Source: Granulicella sp.
GTDB lineage: Bacteria; Acidobacteriota; Terriglobia; Terriglobales; Acidobacteriaceae
Assembly: GCA_003132145.1 (NCBI GenBank)
Contig: PKWU01000054.1
Coordinates: forward strand, 1-56,982
Length of the DNA stretch: 56,982 nucleotides
Direction of reading: 5' to 3'
Shown here: one piece after another, positions 56,666 to 56,982 of the stretch
How the letters are laid out: every line of letters begins with the position of its first letter
Position numbering within the stretch: the first letter of the stretch is position 1
The notes under the pieces: model-generated
Told to the model about the DNA's origin: nothing
Database searches by the model: none
What the model saw: only the letters and a program-made list of their open reading frames with translations
Made by a program: the position numbers and the translations under genes

Positions 56666-56982
56666 GCAATACTCCCCAACGTCTCCTGTCGACGGGCGTC
56701 AGAAGGTTATCTATCAATGTAAACGATAAAGTCAACGACACTGACGAGTTATTAGATGGATCACGGTTCCAAAACCACCGGCCGATCAGATCTCAGGGAT
56801 ATAACGAGACTCAGTACTTCGAACTGTGAGGGTACACCGTGCCGCAATAGACAAACGGAGCAGGGACAGCGATGAAATTAATTGGATGATCGGATTTTGC
56901 AGCGGCAATGCGTCGCTGCACGGAGCCAAACAAAAGCCAGACCGACAACATGTCGAAACACATGCTCATGCGGTCAACTCCA
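56666..56982. promoter_or_regulatory. Upstream region of the GH29 gene with a LacI-type half-operator
   Basis: TGTAAACGATAAA (56718-56730) lies about 53 nt upstream of the fucosidase start. Its left half matches the common LacI-family operator TGTAAACG, while the right half is degenerate. The rest of this 317-nt end of the window holds no recognised gene. Confidence 0.4.

Overview
The window looks like part of a chromosome of an Acidobacteriota member, class Terriglobia (Acidobacteriaceae type). This is inferred from paralogues of the soil-associated TIGR03435 family, two acidobacterial VWFA-related proteins (TIGR03436 type), an Oar-like TonB receptor, PD40/TolB-like sequence and a high-GC background.

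Layout. 1-450: 3' end of an IS5-type transposase. 618-2714: two TIGR03435 paralogues flanking a 5'-truncated helix-hairpin-helix (ComEA-like) gene. 2746-9435: histidine operon hisI-G-D-C-B-H-F-A, preceded by a candidate transcription attenuator: promoter, 27-residue leader peptide with six His codons, a 14-bp alternative pairing and an intrinsic terminator. 9517-17610: aldo/keto reductase, two divergent VWFA-related proteins, EamA transporter, tatA, a DUF374 acyltransferase and queA. 17611-21771: long regulatory region (DnaA-box-like cluster, NrdR box, tandem repeats) and the B12-dependent ribonucleotide reductase gene. 22241-27651: TonB receptor divergent from a Cpx-like two-component pair, with two CpxR-like boxes between them. 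27597-29044: IS21 and IS30 wreckage. 29195-49021: island for plant cell-wall polysaccharides (GH51, GH9, a chimeric GH43/GH9 gene, CE1-like esterase, GH3, xylose isomerase, GH8, two CE15 glucuronoyl esterases around an SGNH esterase). 49113-50927: a PD40 gene cut by an internally deleted IS1380-type element. 50978-56665: L-fucose module (dehydrogenase, lactonase, Zn-alcohol dehydrogenase, frameshifted LacI regulator, GH29 fucosidase).

How the genes fit together. The island can be read as a secreted system for glucuronoarabinoxylan and beta-glucan: GH51 trims arabinose, CE1/SGNH/CE15 enzymes remove ester groups, GH9/GH8/GH3 cleave the chains, and xylose isomerase feeds xylose into metabolism. 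The fucosidase and fucose genes would handle fucosylated side chains.

Most unusual signals: the his attenuator with an apparently leaderless leader peptide; a small REP-like palindrome inserted in-frame in hisA and out-of-frame in an istB remnant, with covarying stems; a chimeric secreted gene apparently joined through Gly-rich coding DNA; Gly/Pro-rich insertions shared by unrelated exported enzymes; and Cpx-type boxes shared with a TonB receptor. No tRNA, rRNA or CRISPR array was seen. All homology statements come from reading translated sequences, not from database searches.
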